64,000 bases of DNA from Lacimicrobium alkaliphilum (GTDB taxonomy: Bacteria > Pseudomonadota > Gammaproteobacteria > Enterobacterales > Alteromonadaceae), in the NCBI RefSeq assembly GCF_001466725.1, contig NZ_CP013650.1:2480001-2544000 (forward strand), given 5' to 3'. Both the position numbers and the translations under genes were made by a program. The notes beneath the pieces were generated by a model. It was not told where the DNA came from, did not search any database, and was given only the letters and a program-made list of their open reading frames with translations. This document shows, in pieces, positions 26,751 through 37,342 of this stretch. Each line of letters opens with the position of its first letter. The first letter of the stretch is position 1.

Positions 26751-29647
26751 ATGATGATGTTTAAAGCAAAGGCTCTTGGTGTCTTGTTGTTGCTTATCGG
26801 ACTGTTCAATACCGGTATTGCGGCCGAATTGCCTTTGTCCGAAGTGCAGTTGCACTTTAAACGCTTTTCACTCAACGAAGGCTTACCCTCCGCCTATATC
26901 AATACGCTGACTCAGACTGAAGAAGGGTACATCTGGATCGGCTCAAAATCAGGGCTGAGCCGGTTCGATGGCTATGATTTTCTTAATTTCAGACTCACCG
27001 ATGAACTTGAAGGCACAGGCATCAGTAACGATGTTACCGCGTTGTTGGCCGATGACAGTCATAACTTATGGGTTGGAACCGACAGCGGTCTTCATCATTT
27101 TGATATACGCCAGCAACGCTTTACCTCCGTGCCTTTTCCAACAGAGCAGGACTATACCGTACTGACTCTTTACCTGGACGAGACGGATCGACTCTGGATC
27201 GGCACAGACAGGGGCCTGTATTATCTCGACACCGGCGCTCAGCCTTTCTCATTGTTAGCACAGGAATCCGTCCGTCAAAGCATTAAATTCCTTGCGCAGA
27301 GCGAGGATAAACTCTGGATTGGCAGCAAGTCCGGGTTGTTTGTGAAAGACCCTCAGAGCAATGACATACGGCAAATTATGCTCAGAGAAAACCCTGACTT
27401 TGATGTCAGATATGAGCGTATTTTCGATGCGGTTATTGATAAAGGTCGTCTTTACCTGGCTACTGATGGTGACGGCGTGCTGATTGTCGATACGACAACA
27501 GAAAAACTGTTGTCTCAACATCTGAAAGACCAGCCTTTTATTCAGTCAAACAGCATCTGGAGCATCAAGAAACAGGGAGAATGGCTGTGGCTGGGGTATT
27601 TCTATGATGGCCTGACAGCATGGCAGCCACAGAGCAATGACCATTTCCATAGCCGCTATCACGCGCAGATCAATTACAGTATTCCCTTTGACAACATCAG
27701 TCAGTTATTTTTCGATAACCAGGGGCTGCTGTGGATTGGAACCACCAACGGCCTGGCAGTTGGCGACATCAGTAACCGGCATGTTATCCATCTTGGTGAA
27801 TTTCAGGCATCAGTGATAAGCATCTCTGGTCTGCCCTGTTCAGCGACAATGGGCTATGGTTTGGCAGCGAGAACGGTCTCAATTATTACGACTTAGAAGC
27901 CCATAAACTTCACACCTATAAGGGCGGCAACAAACAGGATCAGATACCCCGAACCATTTTATGGTCACTGGCCGACACCGAAACCCATCTCTATATTGGC
28001 TCTAATCAGGGACTGCTGAAATTTGACAAGCAAAGTACCGCTGTTTCCCATGTTGGCGTGCCCGATACTGATCTTGAATATGCTCCGGTTTACTCAATAA
28101 AACGGTTCGAAAAGGATCTGCTGGTCGCTTTTGACGAAGGAGGACTGGCGCGCTGGGATTTAGAACAGGAACAATACAGCCGTTTTATGGCCAATGCCGC
28201 TGACGAATACATTACCAGTATTGTTGAATATGACGGCGGCTATGTGGCCGGCAGTCGCCGTGGCCTGTATCAGATCGACAGGAATCTGACCAAATCTGAG
28301 CCGCTTAAACTGCAAAACACCAACTTATCGGTGCAACAGTTGCATATTACCAGCATAGCGGAACATCAGGGTACCCTGTGGCTGGCGACTATGAACCAGG
28401 GCATTGTCGCCATTGCTTATCAGGACGAAAGCTGGCAACTACTGCATCACATCACTAAAAAGCAGGGACTGGAAGAAAATCAGATTCGCTCGCTGGTGAT
28501 AAATGACAGTGGCGTGCTTTGGATCGCCACCGCCACTCAGCTCATGCAGCTGGATATCAACACGCTGCAATTAAAGCATCTTAGCCACCTCACACACTGG
28601 CTGAATATGGAATACCATGCCAACGCAATGGCCTTGTCGGAAGACGGCTCCATTGCCTTTGGTGGCAATCAGGGGATATTAGTGTTTAATCCCGGGCGCC
28701 TGCCCGTTCAATCCTTCAACCCACCGCTCAATCTTACCGCCTATCAGGTTATGGATGAAACCTATCATCAGACTACCGACCAGCTGGAACTGAAACCAGG
28801 GCAAAGCTATATAGCGTTCACCCTTGCTGCACTCAACTTTCTGTCTCCTGAGTCAATGAAGTATCAATACCGGCTCAAGCCGTTACACGAAAACTGGCAA
28901 ACCATGTCCTCAAGGCAGCTCAGTCTGAGCCAGTTACCTTATGATAGTTATTTGCTGGAGATTCGTGCTGCCGCCAACACGTCCCAATGGGATGGCACAG
29001 TATTCCGGCTGCCAATCGAAGTAACCCCACCCTGGTGGTGGTCACCTCTGATGCAGTCAGTGTATGGGGTACTGGCACTCATCGCGCTTGTCCTGGGGCT
29101 GTATTACGTTCACCGGCGATTGCTGTCGCTGCGGTTTTTCGCCCGTCATGACAGTCTGACGCAGTTACCCAACCGACATTATTTTCAGCAGATACTCAAA
29201 CAGCGGATGCTGCAGGCATGCCGTCAGAAATCCCCTTTGGCGCTGGTGTACATGGATCTCAATGCCTTCAAGCAAGCCAATGACCAATTTGGTCACCAGG
29301 CCGGTGACAGAATGCTGATACATTTCAGTGAAACCGTACAACAGGCAATCCGGCATACCGATTTTCTCAGCCGCCTGGGTGGCGATGAATTTGTACTAAT
29401 TCTTGATCAGGTTGAGCAGCGCCAGGCTATTGTTCAACTGATAGAGCGCATACATCAGAGCCTGCAGCAGGGCATAAACTGGCAGCAACAGCATTTAAAG
29501 GTAGAAGCCAGCTTTGGTATCAGTCTGTTTGAGCCCTCAGCGCCGGTAAGCGCAGAAGAGCTCATCCGCCGGGCCGATAAAGCCATGTACAACTGTAAGC
29601 AAAAACAACTGGCTTATTGCTTTTACCAGCATACCAACACGCCCTGA
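26751..29647 (+). pseudogene. Propeller-sensor diguanylate cyclase, frameshifted
   Basis: Two open frames encode one protein of about 965 residues. The first, from ATG 26751 (signal peptide, then two-component-regulator propeller repeats such as YIWIGSKSGLSRFDGYDF), leaves frame near 27834 and stops at 27896. The second frame reads LFSDNGLWFGSENGLNYYDL directly after this point and continues through more propeller blades, a Y_Y_Y domain, a membrane helix (about 29040-29110) and a GGDEF domain to 29647. GGDEF is intact (LGGDEFVLIL) with an I-site RHTD before it. Adding one base to the CCC at 27834-27836 restores the whole frame. It would be a periplasmic-sensing, c-di-GMP-making membrane protein. 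True pseudogene or read error cannot be separated here. Confidence 0.8.
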
Positions 29648-29656
29648 ATAATTGAT

Positions 29657-32600
29657 TTAGTGCTCTGTCGCCTCAGCCGCTTCCATTTCTTTCTCCAGTC
29701 GCAGGCTCTCATCGGCTCTGGGTTTGGTAAATCTGGCCAGCGCCAGATACAGCACAGGGGTCAGATACAGAGTAAACACCACTGCCAGCCCCAGCCCACC
29801 AAATACCACCCAGCCGATGGCATTGCGGGCTTCTGCCCCGGCACCGGAGGAGAGAATCAGCGGCAGACCGCCAAGAATGGTGGAGATCAGCGTCATCGCG
29901 ATAGGACGCAGACGAATCTTGGCCGCTTCTTCTGCGGCTTTTCGCACCGTGAAGCCTTTATCCCTTAACTGGTCGGCAAACTCCACCAACAGAATTGAGT
30001 TCTTGGCCAAAAGACCAATCAGCATCACCAGTCCGATTTGTGAGTAGATATTGATTGAGGTATTGGTCAGAAACAGCGCAAACAGTGCTGCGGCGATACC
30101 AAAAGGCACCGTCAGCATCACCACCACGGCGCTGTTAACACTCTCAAACTGTGCTGCCAGTACTAACAACACAATCACAAAAGCCAGCACATAGGTCAGC
30201 ATCACCTCCTGAGCGGTTTCCTCAAAGGTCAGCGCCTCCCCCTTAAACACCATATTGACGCCATCGGGAAGGTGTTGTTGAGCCAGTTGACGCAGTGAGT
30301 CTACCGCATCTTCCATCGCCACTTCATCGGGCAGATCCATATCCATCTCGATGGCGCGGCGCTGGGCATAGCGCTCCAGCTCAGCGGCGACACCTTCTTC
30401 GGAAATATTGGCAAGGCTGGACAAGGGCACCAGATTATTGGATGCAGATTTAACGTACAGATTAGCCAGGTCGCTGGGGTCGTTGATAATCATATTCTGC
30501 GCCTGCAACATAATTGGCACAGACTGATCACCCACATTCAGGTCAGCCACATCATCACCATTAATGGCCACTCTCAGGGTGCTGGAAATATCTGACAACG
30601 CGACCCCAAGCTCCTGCGCACGACGGCGGTCAATATTGACCCGTAATTGTGGCTGGGTCGGTTTGTAGGAGATATCCACCCTTCCAAGCTGTGGCAGATT
30701 CAGCTCAATCTGTTTAGCGAAGAGTTTTGCGGCCGCATAGATTTGCTCATAAGTGTTACCGGTCAGCGCCAGTTCCAGACCGCCTCCCTGCCCGCGCAGA
30801 TTAAGGCTGTTTGATCCTCCGGCTCTTGCCGGAGCACCGGGAATAGCGGCCAGAGGTTCGCGTATCTCGTCAATAATTTGCTGCTGAGAGCGCTCCCGCT
30901 CTTCCCAGTCTTTCAGTGGCACGGTAATAAACACAATGTTGGGATCCCACTGGCCAACCCGGGTGTAAATCGAATCGATCTCACCCTGATTCACATAGGG
31001 CAATAAGATCTCCTCCATTTTTCTGGCCTGACGATCCATAAAGTTAAGCCCTACCCCGTCCGGGCCTCTGGCAAATATGCGAATACTGCCCCGGTCTTCT
31101 GTGGGCAATAACTCATTTTCAAGCTGAAAATAGATACCCGCGGCACCGCCTGCGGCCAGCAAACAGATCACAAAGGTGGTTTTGGCATGATCCAAAGCCC
31201 AGTGCAACGAACGGGAATAGACGCCCAATAAGTAATGACCGGCACCGGCGAATATATGCTCACTGTCTTTTTTCAGCGGCAGCCTCGCGGTCAGCGCCGG
31301 CACCAGCGACAGGGCTACGAAGGAGGAAATAATCACGCCGCCGGCCAGCACACCACCAAATTCGCGAAACAACCGGCCCGCCGTAGAGGGTAAAAAGGCA
31401 ATCGGAACAAATACCGCCACCAGCACGGCGGTAGTGGCCACCACCGCGAAGAACACCTCACGGGTGCCGATGACCGCTGCAGCTCTGGCCCCTAAGCCCA
31501 TGGCCCGACGGCGCTGAATGTTCTCAGACACCACAATGGCATCGTCCACAATCAGACCGGTAGCCAGCACCAGCGCCAACAGGGTCAGAATATTGATAGA
31601 AAAACCCATGGCCCAGATAATCGCCAGCGCACCAACCAGAGACACAGGTATCGACAAGGCCGGCACAATGGTGGCCCGCCAGGAACCGATAAACACCCAC
31701 AGGGTAGCGATCACCAGCAGGATAGTCAGTCCAAGGGAGGTAATCACCTCAGTCACTGAACCACGAATAAACTCAGCATCGTCAGAGGTCACCTGGAGCG
31801 TGATTTCGGGGAAGCGTTGCTGCAACTGCCCAACCATTTTCAGCACTTCGTCGGAGATTTCTATGGTGTTGGAGCGGGCCTGGCGGATCACGCCGATACT
31901 TAAAACCGGTTTGCCGTTAAGCCTGACCATAGAGCGGGCATCGGCCGGGCCGAAATACACATCCGCCACATCACCTATGCGGGTGTCACCGCTGATAATG
32001 ATGTTCTCCACCTGCTCTGCGGTCACAGAAGTGGCATCGGCGCGCACGATCAGTTGCTGATCGGTCGATTTCAGGCTGCCTGCCGGCACATCAAAAGGTG
32101 CCTGGCGCAGCGCAGCAGCCACATCGGTCACCGCCAGATTAAAACTGGTCAGACGCAGGGGATCCAGGCGCACTCTCAATACCCTTCGACGATCACCGTT
32201 CAGGCGCACATCGGCAACACCGGGAATACTCAGAAATTGTGGTGCCAGATCCGTTTCAACTCTTTCTGTCAGGGTTTCCAGGTCCAGTGTTTCACTGGAT
32301 ACCGCCAGGCTCACTACCGACTGGGCATCGTTATCGGCCTTGATAATGGCTAATTGTTCCACTTCATCGGGCAACCGCCGCTGTACCCTGCTCACCGACT
32401 CCCGGGTCTCATTGGCAGCAGTATCCAGATCTGTGCCTGGACGGAACTCCACCACAATACGGGCATTATTTTCTTCACTCTGAGCCCGGATAGATTTCAC
32501 TCCGCTGACTCTGGCCACCGCGCCTTCAAGATGACTGGTGACTTCCGTATCTACGGTTTCAGGGGATGCCCCCGGAAAGCTGGCCGTCACCGAGACAATG

Positions 32601-32755
32601 GGCCTGTCCACATCCGGCAGTTCGCGAACCTCCACGCCATTAATTGCCGCAAACCCGGCAATAATAATCAACAGATTGAGTACAACAATGAGTACCGGGC
32701 GACGAATAGCCAGTGAAGGTAAATCACTGGTTTGCAGATATTGCTTTAAGCTCAT
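29657..32755 (-). CDS. RND multidrug efflux pump (AcrB-type permease)
   Basis: A 1032-residue HAE-1-type inner-membrane pump subunit. It has 12 membrane helices in the two-fold RND plan, two big periplasmic loops, GLIVDDAIVVSENIQ with the proton-relay Asp pair in helix 4, and the LIGLLAKNSILLVEFA segment in the second half. RPVLIVVLNLLIIIAG at the start and SYKPTQPQLRVNIDRRRAQELG in the porter domain are typical. Substrates are probably drugs, bile salts or dyes. The stop is followed ten bases later by the converging cyclase stop. The upstream adaptor gene is frameshifted, so the pump may lack its partner unless that is an error. Confidence 0.93.
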   Translation of the reverse strand: MSLKQYLQTSDLPSLAIRRPVLIVVLNLLIIIAGFAAINGVEVRELPDVDRPIVSVTASFPGASPETVDTEVTSHLEGAVARVSGVKSIRAQSEENNARIVVEFRPGTDLDTAANETRESVSRVQRRLPDEVEQLAIIKADNDAQSVVSLAVSSETLDLETLTERVETDLAPQFLSIPGVADVRLNGDRRRVLRVRLDPLRLTSFNLAVTDVAAALRQAPFDVPAGSLKSTDQQLIVRADATSVTAEQVENIIISGDTRIGDVADVYFGPADARSMVRLNGKPVLSIGVIRQARSNTIEISDEVLKMVGQLQQRFPEITLQVTSDDAEFIRGSVTEVITSLGLTILLVIATLWVFIGSWRATIVPALSIPVSLVGALAIIWAMGFSINILTLLALVLATGLIVDDAIVVSENIQRRRAMGLGARAAAVIGTREVFFAVVATTAVLVAVFVPIAFLPSTAGRLFREFGGVLAGGVIISSFVALSLVPALTARLPLKKDSEHIFAGAGHYLLGVYSRSLHWALDHAKTTFVICLLAAGGAAGIYFQLENELLPTEDRGSIRIFARGPDGVGLNFMDRQARKMEEILLPYVNQGEIDSIYTRVGQWDPNIVFITVPLKDWEERERSQQQIIDEIREPLAAIPGAPARAGGSNSLNLRGQGGGLELALTGNTYEQIYAAAKLFAKQIELNLPQLGRVDISYKPTQPQLRVNIDRRRAQELGVALSDISSTLRVAINGDDVADLNVGDQSVPIMLQAQNMIINDPSDLANLYVKSASNNLVPLSSLANISEEGVAAELERYAQRRAIEMDMDLPDEVAMEDAVDSLRQLAQQHLPDGVNMVFKGEALTFEETAQEVMLTYVLAFVIVLLVLAAQFESVNSAVVVMLTVPFGIAAALFALFLTNTSINIYSQIGLVMLIGLLAKNSILLVEFADQLRDKGFTVRKAAEEAAKIRLRPIAMTLISTILGGLPLILSSGAGAEARNAIGWVVFGGLGLAVVFTLYLTPVLYLALARFTKPRADESLRLEKEMEAAEATEH

Positions 32756-32760
32756 ACTGT

Positions 32761-33788
32761 TTACACCTCAGAAGAGAAGAAAACAGGCTGATCTTCACGA
32801 AGACTTTGCACCCCTTCGACGATCAGTAAATCTTGTGGTGAGAGATCCGCAGCCACCAGAATATAGCCCTTAAAACGCTGTTTGATCTGCACATCGACCC
32901 GTTTGGCTTTTTCATTTTCCGCTACCCAGACATAAGCACCGGTTTCCCCCCACAACAACGCCGCTTCGGGTACCACGGCGTAGCGATCGCCCATAATTTC
33001 CAGGTTTACCCGAAAGCTCATGCCAGGGCGATATTTGTCTTCACTGTTATCAATAATCGCCCTGACTCTCACCGTGCGGCTTTGAGCATCAATACGCGAG
33101 TCAATCTGGGCCAGCGCGGCGGGTATACTCTGTGAGGGGTTATTCCAGGGCCGCAGCGTCAGAGAGCTGTCTGCCTGTAGCATATTCAGTGCGTCTTCCG
33201 GGGCCTGAAAATGCACATAGAGTTCTTTCCTGCTGTCGATACTGGCGATGGCCGTCTGCAGATTAATCCGGTCTCCCACTTCCACATCCGTCAGCCCCAT
33301 TACCCATCAAAGGGGGCCTTAATAAACCTATCTTCCAGCTCAACCTCAGCCTCACTAAGTTCCACTCTGGCGATATTGCGCAGTGTTATGGCATCATCCA
33401 GCTGACTCTGCGGCACCGCCCCCTGCTTACGGCTCTCCTGCAAACGTTTGACGGTACGCTCGGCGTCTGCAAGTACAATCCTGGCCCGCTCCAGGGCCAC
33501 CTTTTGCCGTCTGGCATCCAGCTCCACCAGGACATCACCGGCTTTGACCCAATCCCCTGGTAAGAAATGCACCGCCGTCACTCTGTCAGCCACGGCCGGA
33601 TACAGCACCACGGACTTGGTCGCTTCCGCTGTGCCGACGGCTTCAACTCTGGAGCTCTGACGCTCAAACTGCACCGGGCTTACCACCACCTGAACCTGAC
33701 GGGCTTCGGTTGACTGCGCCTGTGCAGCACCGCTAATCAGAAAAAAAATAGACAGGCTGCAAATTAGCGACACCGGTGACAGTTTCAT
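32761..33788 (-). pseudogene. RND efflux periplasmic adaptor, frameshifted
   Basis: A membrane-fusion protein of about 342 residues split into two frames. The first part (start 33788) has a signal peptide ending AQA-Q, a biotinyl-lipoyl-like half (LPGDWVKAGDVLVELDARRQ), and a helical hairpin, then stops at 33300 right after FIKAPFDG. The second frame continues the lipoyl half and beta-barrel (VEVGDRINLQTAIASIDSRK, GMSFRVNLEI). One base added in the CCC at 33303-33305 (GGG on the coding strand) gives APFDGVMGLTDV and an uninterrupted protein. It is operonic with the pump, 5 bases upstream of it. Confidence 0.82.
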
Positions 33789-33934
33789 TCAAAATCCTCG
33801 GGAAAAATTAAAATACAGGGGAGGTACGCACTATGCCACAGAGATGATCAACTTCTTACAGGGGATACGACCAACAGGGGATCAGACTGGACGACCTGCC
33901 TTAATCTGATCAATTCCCCGTCAAAACCCGATTA

Positions 33935-35302
33935 TCACACCAGCACCAGATACACCACTGCAGTAGTGACCAGTGCAATCATCACATTCAGCACCATCCC
34001 TTCTTTGGCCATAGTACGGATAGAAACCTTGTCGGTGCTGTAGACAATGGCATTGGGCGCCGTGGCGACCGGTAACATAAAGGCACAGCTTGCACTGATG
34101 GCCGCCGGTATCATCAGCAACTTGGGATCCACACCCACTGCAATCCCTGCGGTAGCCAGAATCGGCATCAGCAATGTTGCGGTGGCCGTATTAGAGGTAA
34201 TCTCGGTTAAGAAGGTGACAAACAAACAGAGTGTCAGGATCAGCAGAATCAGTGGTAAGTGAGATAACCCTGTCAGGGCTTCACCCATGGCCACGCTTAA
34301 GCCTGAGCTGTCAAAGGCCTTTGCGATACAAATACCACCGGCAAACAGCAGCAACATCCCCCAGGGAATGTCATTGGCGGTGTTCCAGTCCAGCAGTTTT
34401 TCTCCTGGTATCTTACCCGTTGGTGTCAGAAACATGGCCACCACGCCCGCCAGCGCAATAGTGCTGTCGCCCACCGCATCAAGTCCCAGCCAGGCAGTCC
34501 AGTAAGGCCGGAAAATCCATGCCATAGCCACGGTGGCAAACACCATCAGCACCCGCTTTTCCTCGCTTTGCCACTGCCCTGCCTGTGGCAATTGCAGATT
34601 ATCCAGACGCCCCAGCCCACGGGTCAGCCACAGCGCCATCAGCGGAATACCGATCAATACAATCGGCATACCAAAACGCATCCATTCGAGGAAGCTCAGT
34701 TCCTGCCCCTGCACTTCGGCATACACGCTCATAAAAATAATATTCGGCGGTGTACCAATGGGCGTGCCCACCCCGCCAAGGCTGGCGGAATAAGCAATAC
34801 CCAGTAAGATTGCGGCGGCCAGACGGGGCTCCTGCAGTCGCTGGATCACAGCAATAGCAATAGGCAACAACATCAAAGTGGTCGCGGTATTGGAAATCCA
34901 CATGGATAAAAACGCTGCGGTCAGCATAAAGCCCAGTACCAGCCTGCGCGCACTATGGGCGCCGGTCAGGCTGACCATGTAAAAAGCAAAGCGGCTGTGT
35001 ACATTGGATTTTTCCAGCGCCTTTGAAAGCATAAACGCCCCCATCAGCAGGATAATCACGTGGCTGCCCAGAGAGGATGCCGCCTGCTGATGGGACAATA
35101 CACCAGTCAGAGGAAAGGCAGCAAAGGGGATCAAAGATGTCGCCGGGATCGGCAGGGCCTCGGTGATCCAGTAAAAGGCGGTCAGCAAGGTAATACTGGC
35201 GGTCCAGACAATCAGCAGAGGCTGACCCTGCCAGTACAACGCCAGTCCAAGTGCCAGAGCCAGCAAGGGCCCACTGAGTATCAACAGGGCCTTAGTCTGC
35301 AT
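33935..35302 (-). CDS. DASS/SLC13 family sodium-coupled anion transporter
   Basis: A 455-residue inner-membrane transporter with about 11-12 hydrophobic segments. It carries both SNT signatures of the family (WISNTATTLMLLPIAIAV at about 140 and EITSNTATATLLMPILA at about 380), which form the sodium and substrate sites, plus TPIGTPPNIIFM. The family moves dicarboxylates, sulfate or related anions with Na+. The substrate is not decided. It overlaps nagZ by 11 bases, so the two are likely cotranscribed. Confidence 0.88.
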   Translation of the reverse strand: MQTKALLILSGPLLALALGLALYWQGQPLLIVWTASITLLTAFYWITEALPIPATSLIPFAAFPLTGVLSHQQAASSLGSHVIILLMGAFMLSKALEKSNVHSRFAFYMVSLTGAHSARRLVLGFMLTAAFLSMWISNTATTLMLLPIAIAVIQRLQEPRLAAAILLGIAYSASLGGVGTPIGTPPNIIFMSVYAEVQGQELSFLEWMRFGMPIVLIGIPLMALWLTRGLGRLDNLQLPQAGQWQSEEKRVLMVFATVAMAWIFRPYWTAWLGLDAVGDSTIALAGVVAMFLTPTGKIPGEKLLDWNTANDIPWGMLLLFAGGICIAKAFDSSGLSVAMGEALTGLSHLPLILLILTLCLFVTFLTEITSNTATATLLMPILATAGIAVGVDPKLLMIPAAISASCAFMLPVATAPNAIVYSTDKVSIRTMAKEGMVLNVMIALVTTAVVYLVLV

Positions 35303-36305
35303 AAAACGCCTTGAGGGCTTGCTGAGCCCTTTGCCATTGTGGGGACTGCTGAAGCTGTTGCAGATCAGAAGTGCTGCTCTTAGCCATGGCGCTCAGTCTC
35401 GGGTTATGCGGATAATTGGTGTCCAGCCGGTCTAGTACCTGAATCGCGCCTGCCCGGTCATTACATACCAGCAGCATGTCGCAACCGGCACCCAGTGCGG
35501 CGCTGGCGCGATCTTCAAAGTCCCCCACTATCACGGCACCCTGCATGGACAAATCATCAGAAAAAATTGCGCCATCGAATTTCAGTTCTTCACGCAGGAT
35601 GTGCTGCAGCCAGCGCCGGGAGAAACAGGCCGGCAACTTATCCACTTCGCTGTAGATAACGTGGGCGGGCATGACTGCATCCAGCACACCTTGTTGTTGC
35701 AGATTAACAAACACCTGCATATCCAGGCTGCGAATCTCAGATTCCGCTCGCTTGTCCACCGGCATAGCAATATGGGAGTCCTCCAGCACACTGCCATGAC
35801 CGGGGAAATGTTTACCTGTGGTCTTCATGCCGGCGTTGTGCATACCTTGCATAAACCGACCCGCCAGTAGGGTGACCTGCTCAGGTTGTGACGCAAAGCT
35901 GCGATCGCCAATCACCTCAGAGATCCCTCTGACATCCAGCACCGGCGCAAAGCTGATGTCGATATCCAGGGCTAACACCTCTGATGCCATCAGCCAGCCA
36001 AACTGTTCGGCCCAATTTCCGGCTATATTATTGTCGCCACCGGCTTTCTCAATCAAGGCACCCATGGCTGGAATCGCACTGAACCCCTCACGAAAACGCT
36101 GTACCCGTCCGCCTTCATGATCCACTGCAATCAACAGAGGTTTGCCGGCAGCGGCCCGGATTTCCCTGATCAGTTGCTGTAACTGAGCCAGACTTTCAAA
36201 ATTGCGGCTAAACAGGATCACACCACCGGTCAGGGGGTGCGCCAACAGTTCCTTTTCTTCCGCGGATATCCGGCCGGCGGCCAGATCCAACATCAATGGG
36301 CCCAT
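35292..36305 (-). CDS. nagZ: Beta-N-acetylhexosaminidase NagZ
   Basis: A 337-residue cytoplasmic glycoside hydrolase family 3 enzyme of peptidoglycan recycling that removes GlcNAc from GlcNAc-anhydroMurNAc peptides. It begins MGPLMLDLAAGRISAEEKEL like E. coli NagZ, with HPLTGGVILFSRNFES, the DHEGGRVQRF loop, KHFPGHGSVLEDSHI carrying the catalytic His/Asp dyad, and FSDDLSMQGA with the nucleophile Asp. In beta-lactamase-bearing bacteria it makes the AmpR inducer. Confidence 0.95.
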   Translation of the reverse strand: MGPLMLDLAAGRISAEEKELLAHPLTGGVILFSRNFESLAQLQQLIREIRAAAGKPLLIAVDHEGGRVQRFREGFSAIPAMGALIEKAGGDNNIAGNWAEQFGWLMASEVLALDIDISFAPVLDVRGISEVIGDRSFASQPEQVTLLAGRFMQGMHNAGMKTTGKHFPGHGSVLEDSHIAMPVDKRAESEIRSLDMQVFVNLQQQGVLDAVMPAHVIYSEVDKLPACFSRRWLQHILREELKFDGAIFSDDLSMQGAVIVGDFEDRASAALGAGCDMLLVCNDRAGAIQVLDRLDTNYPHNPRLSAMAKSSTSDLQQLQQSPQWQRAQQALKAFYAD

Positions 36306-36523
36306 AGATTTAACGTATTGATATAAAAGAGGCTTACTTTACGTGATTGACGCTAAAAGGCAAAGCCATGGCAACACCTCTGGAGTCTGGGAGGATTGCA
36401 GGGCTATACGCAGGAACTCGCCTCAAAGAGCTTTCAGAAAAGCCTCCAAAGAACAAACAGGTGAGCTGTTAATCGGCAATATCTGTGCTAGGGTTATTGT
36501 GAACTTTTTCAAAAGGAGCGATC

Positions 36524-36799
36524 ATGTCAACAGCTACAGACAACGATATCAAGGAACTTAAAGAAGAGCTCAACAGCCTCAAGTCGGACATCTCCGCACT
36601 GGGCAAAACTTTATCAAAGTTCGCCAGGGACAGCGCTAATGACGGACGTGAAACCCTGCGCAATGCAGCGGAACAGTCAAAGAAACATGTCCAGGAAGGT
36701 TACCACACCGTAGAAAGGCAAGTAGAAGAGCGGCCGATGACCAGTCTCGCTATAGCACTGGGGCTCGGCTTTATCCTTGGCCGGTTACTCGATCGCTAA
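36524..36799 (+). CDS. DUF883 (ElaB/YqjD/YgaM-like) membrane-anchored protein
   Basis: A 91-residue protein: an N-terminal coiled-coil-like stretch (LKEELNSLKSDISALGKTL), a middle amphipathic helix, and a C-terminal hydrophobic segment ending GLGFILGRLLDR, the family's membrane anchor. AAAGGAG lies seven bases before the ATG. E. coli relatives bind ribosomes at the inner membrane and are stationary-phase induced; the same role is inferred only. It heads a likely two-gene unit with the next gene. Confidence 0.85.
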   Translation: MSTATDNDIKELKEELNSLKSDISALGKTLSKFARDSANDGRETLRNAAEQSKKHVQEGYHTVERQVEERPMTSLAIALGLGFILGRLLDR

Positions 36800-36848
36800 T
36801 GGCCGTTATGCAGTCCTCTAATGCTACGTTCAGAGCGATGCAATACCA

Positions 36849-37313
36849 GTGCTGAAACGTTTTAAGAAAAAGCTTGAAACGCAGGCAATTGCGTCACTGA
36901 TCATCGTGCCGATGGTCTTTTTTGTCATCGCGTTTCTGGCTCTGGCGTGCTACCTGAGCTTGCGCGAAACACTGTCTCCGCCATTATCGGCACTGGTTAC
37001 TGCTGCCGCTGGCATTGTAGTGATTGCGATTGTGCAGGTGCTTGCCAGATTCTCATATCGTCGTTCGACACTGAGACGACCTCCGCCGCAATCCCCGGAG
37101 CCGGAACAGGAGTTCGAGAAACTTTTACTCGAACACGCGGATCCGGTGCTGGCAAAATGGATAGGTGATAATCCGGATAAGGCCGCAATAACGACCTTAT
37201 TACTTGGCGTGGCAGCAGGTTACAGCGAAGCGGTGCGACGGGCATTGCTGGATATGTACATGCGTTACTCCGAAGCTGAAATACAGCGAAGGAATGCCAG
37301 CGAAGGGGATTGA
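36849..37313 (+). CDS. Hypothetical membrane protein next to DUF883 gene
   Basis: A 154-residue protein starting at GTG 36849 (no ATG in frame before the upstream stop). Hydrophobic helices at about 13-38 and 44-65 are followed by a basic, Pro-rich linker (RRSTLRRPPPQSPEPEQEFE) and a C-terminal helical part with a possible third helix (TTLLLGVAAGYSEAVRR). It fits the usual place of a holin-like or DUF1469-type partner of DUF883 proteins, but the sequence itself is not clearly that family. Function unknown. Confidence 0.65.
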   Translation: MLKRFKKKLETQAIASLIIVPMVFFVIAFLALACYLSLRETLSPPLSALVTAAAGIVVIAIVQVLARFSYRRSTLRRPPPQSPEPEQEFEKLLLEHADPVLAKWIGDNPDKAAITTLLLGVAAGYSEAVRRALLDMYMRYSEAEIQRRNASEGD

Positions 37314-37316
37314 TGC

Positions 37317-37342
37317 TTGCCGGTCAGACCTCAGGCCGGCAA
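37317..37342. terminator. Hairpin between convergent genes
   Basis: TTGCCGG (37317-37323) pairs with CCGGCAA (37336-37342) around a 12-base loop. It lies just after the plus-strand membrane protein stop and beside the PilZ gene's 3' end. There is no T run, so a terminator role is only suggested. Confidence 0.35.

Noticed and set aside
28058..29647. A separate cyclase gene starting at 28058
   Set aside because: The frame is open far upstream of this ATG and reads propeller repeats from 27837, so it is the second half of one broken gene.
32761..33300. A separate short adaptor gene starting at 33300
   Set aside because: The ATG falls in the middle of a conserved lipoyl-barrel boundary; the two parts join into one normal-length adaptor with one base added.
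36849..37313. Phage holin, hence a prophage remnant
   Set aside because: No other phage gene is near, and partners of DUF883 proteins are often called holin-like by shape alone.
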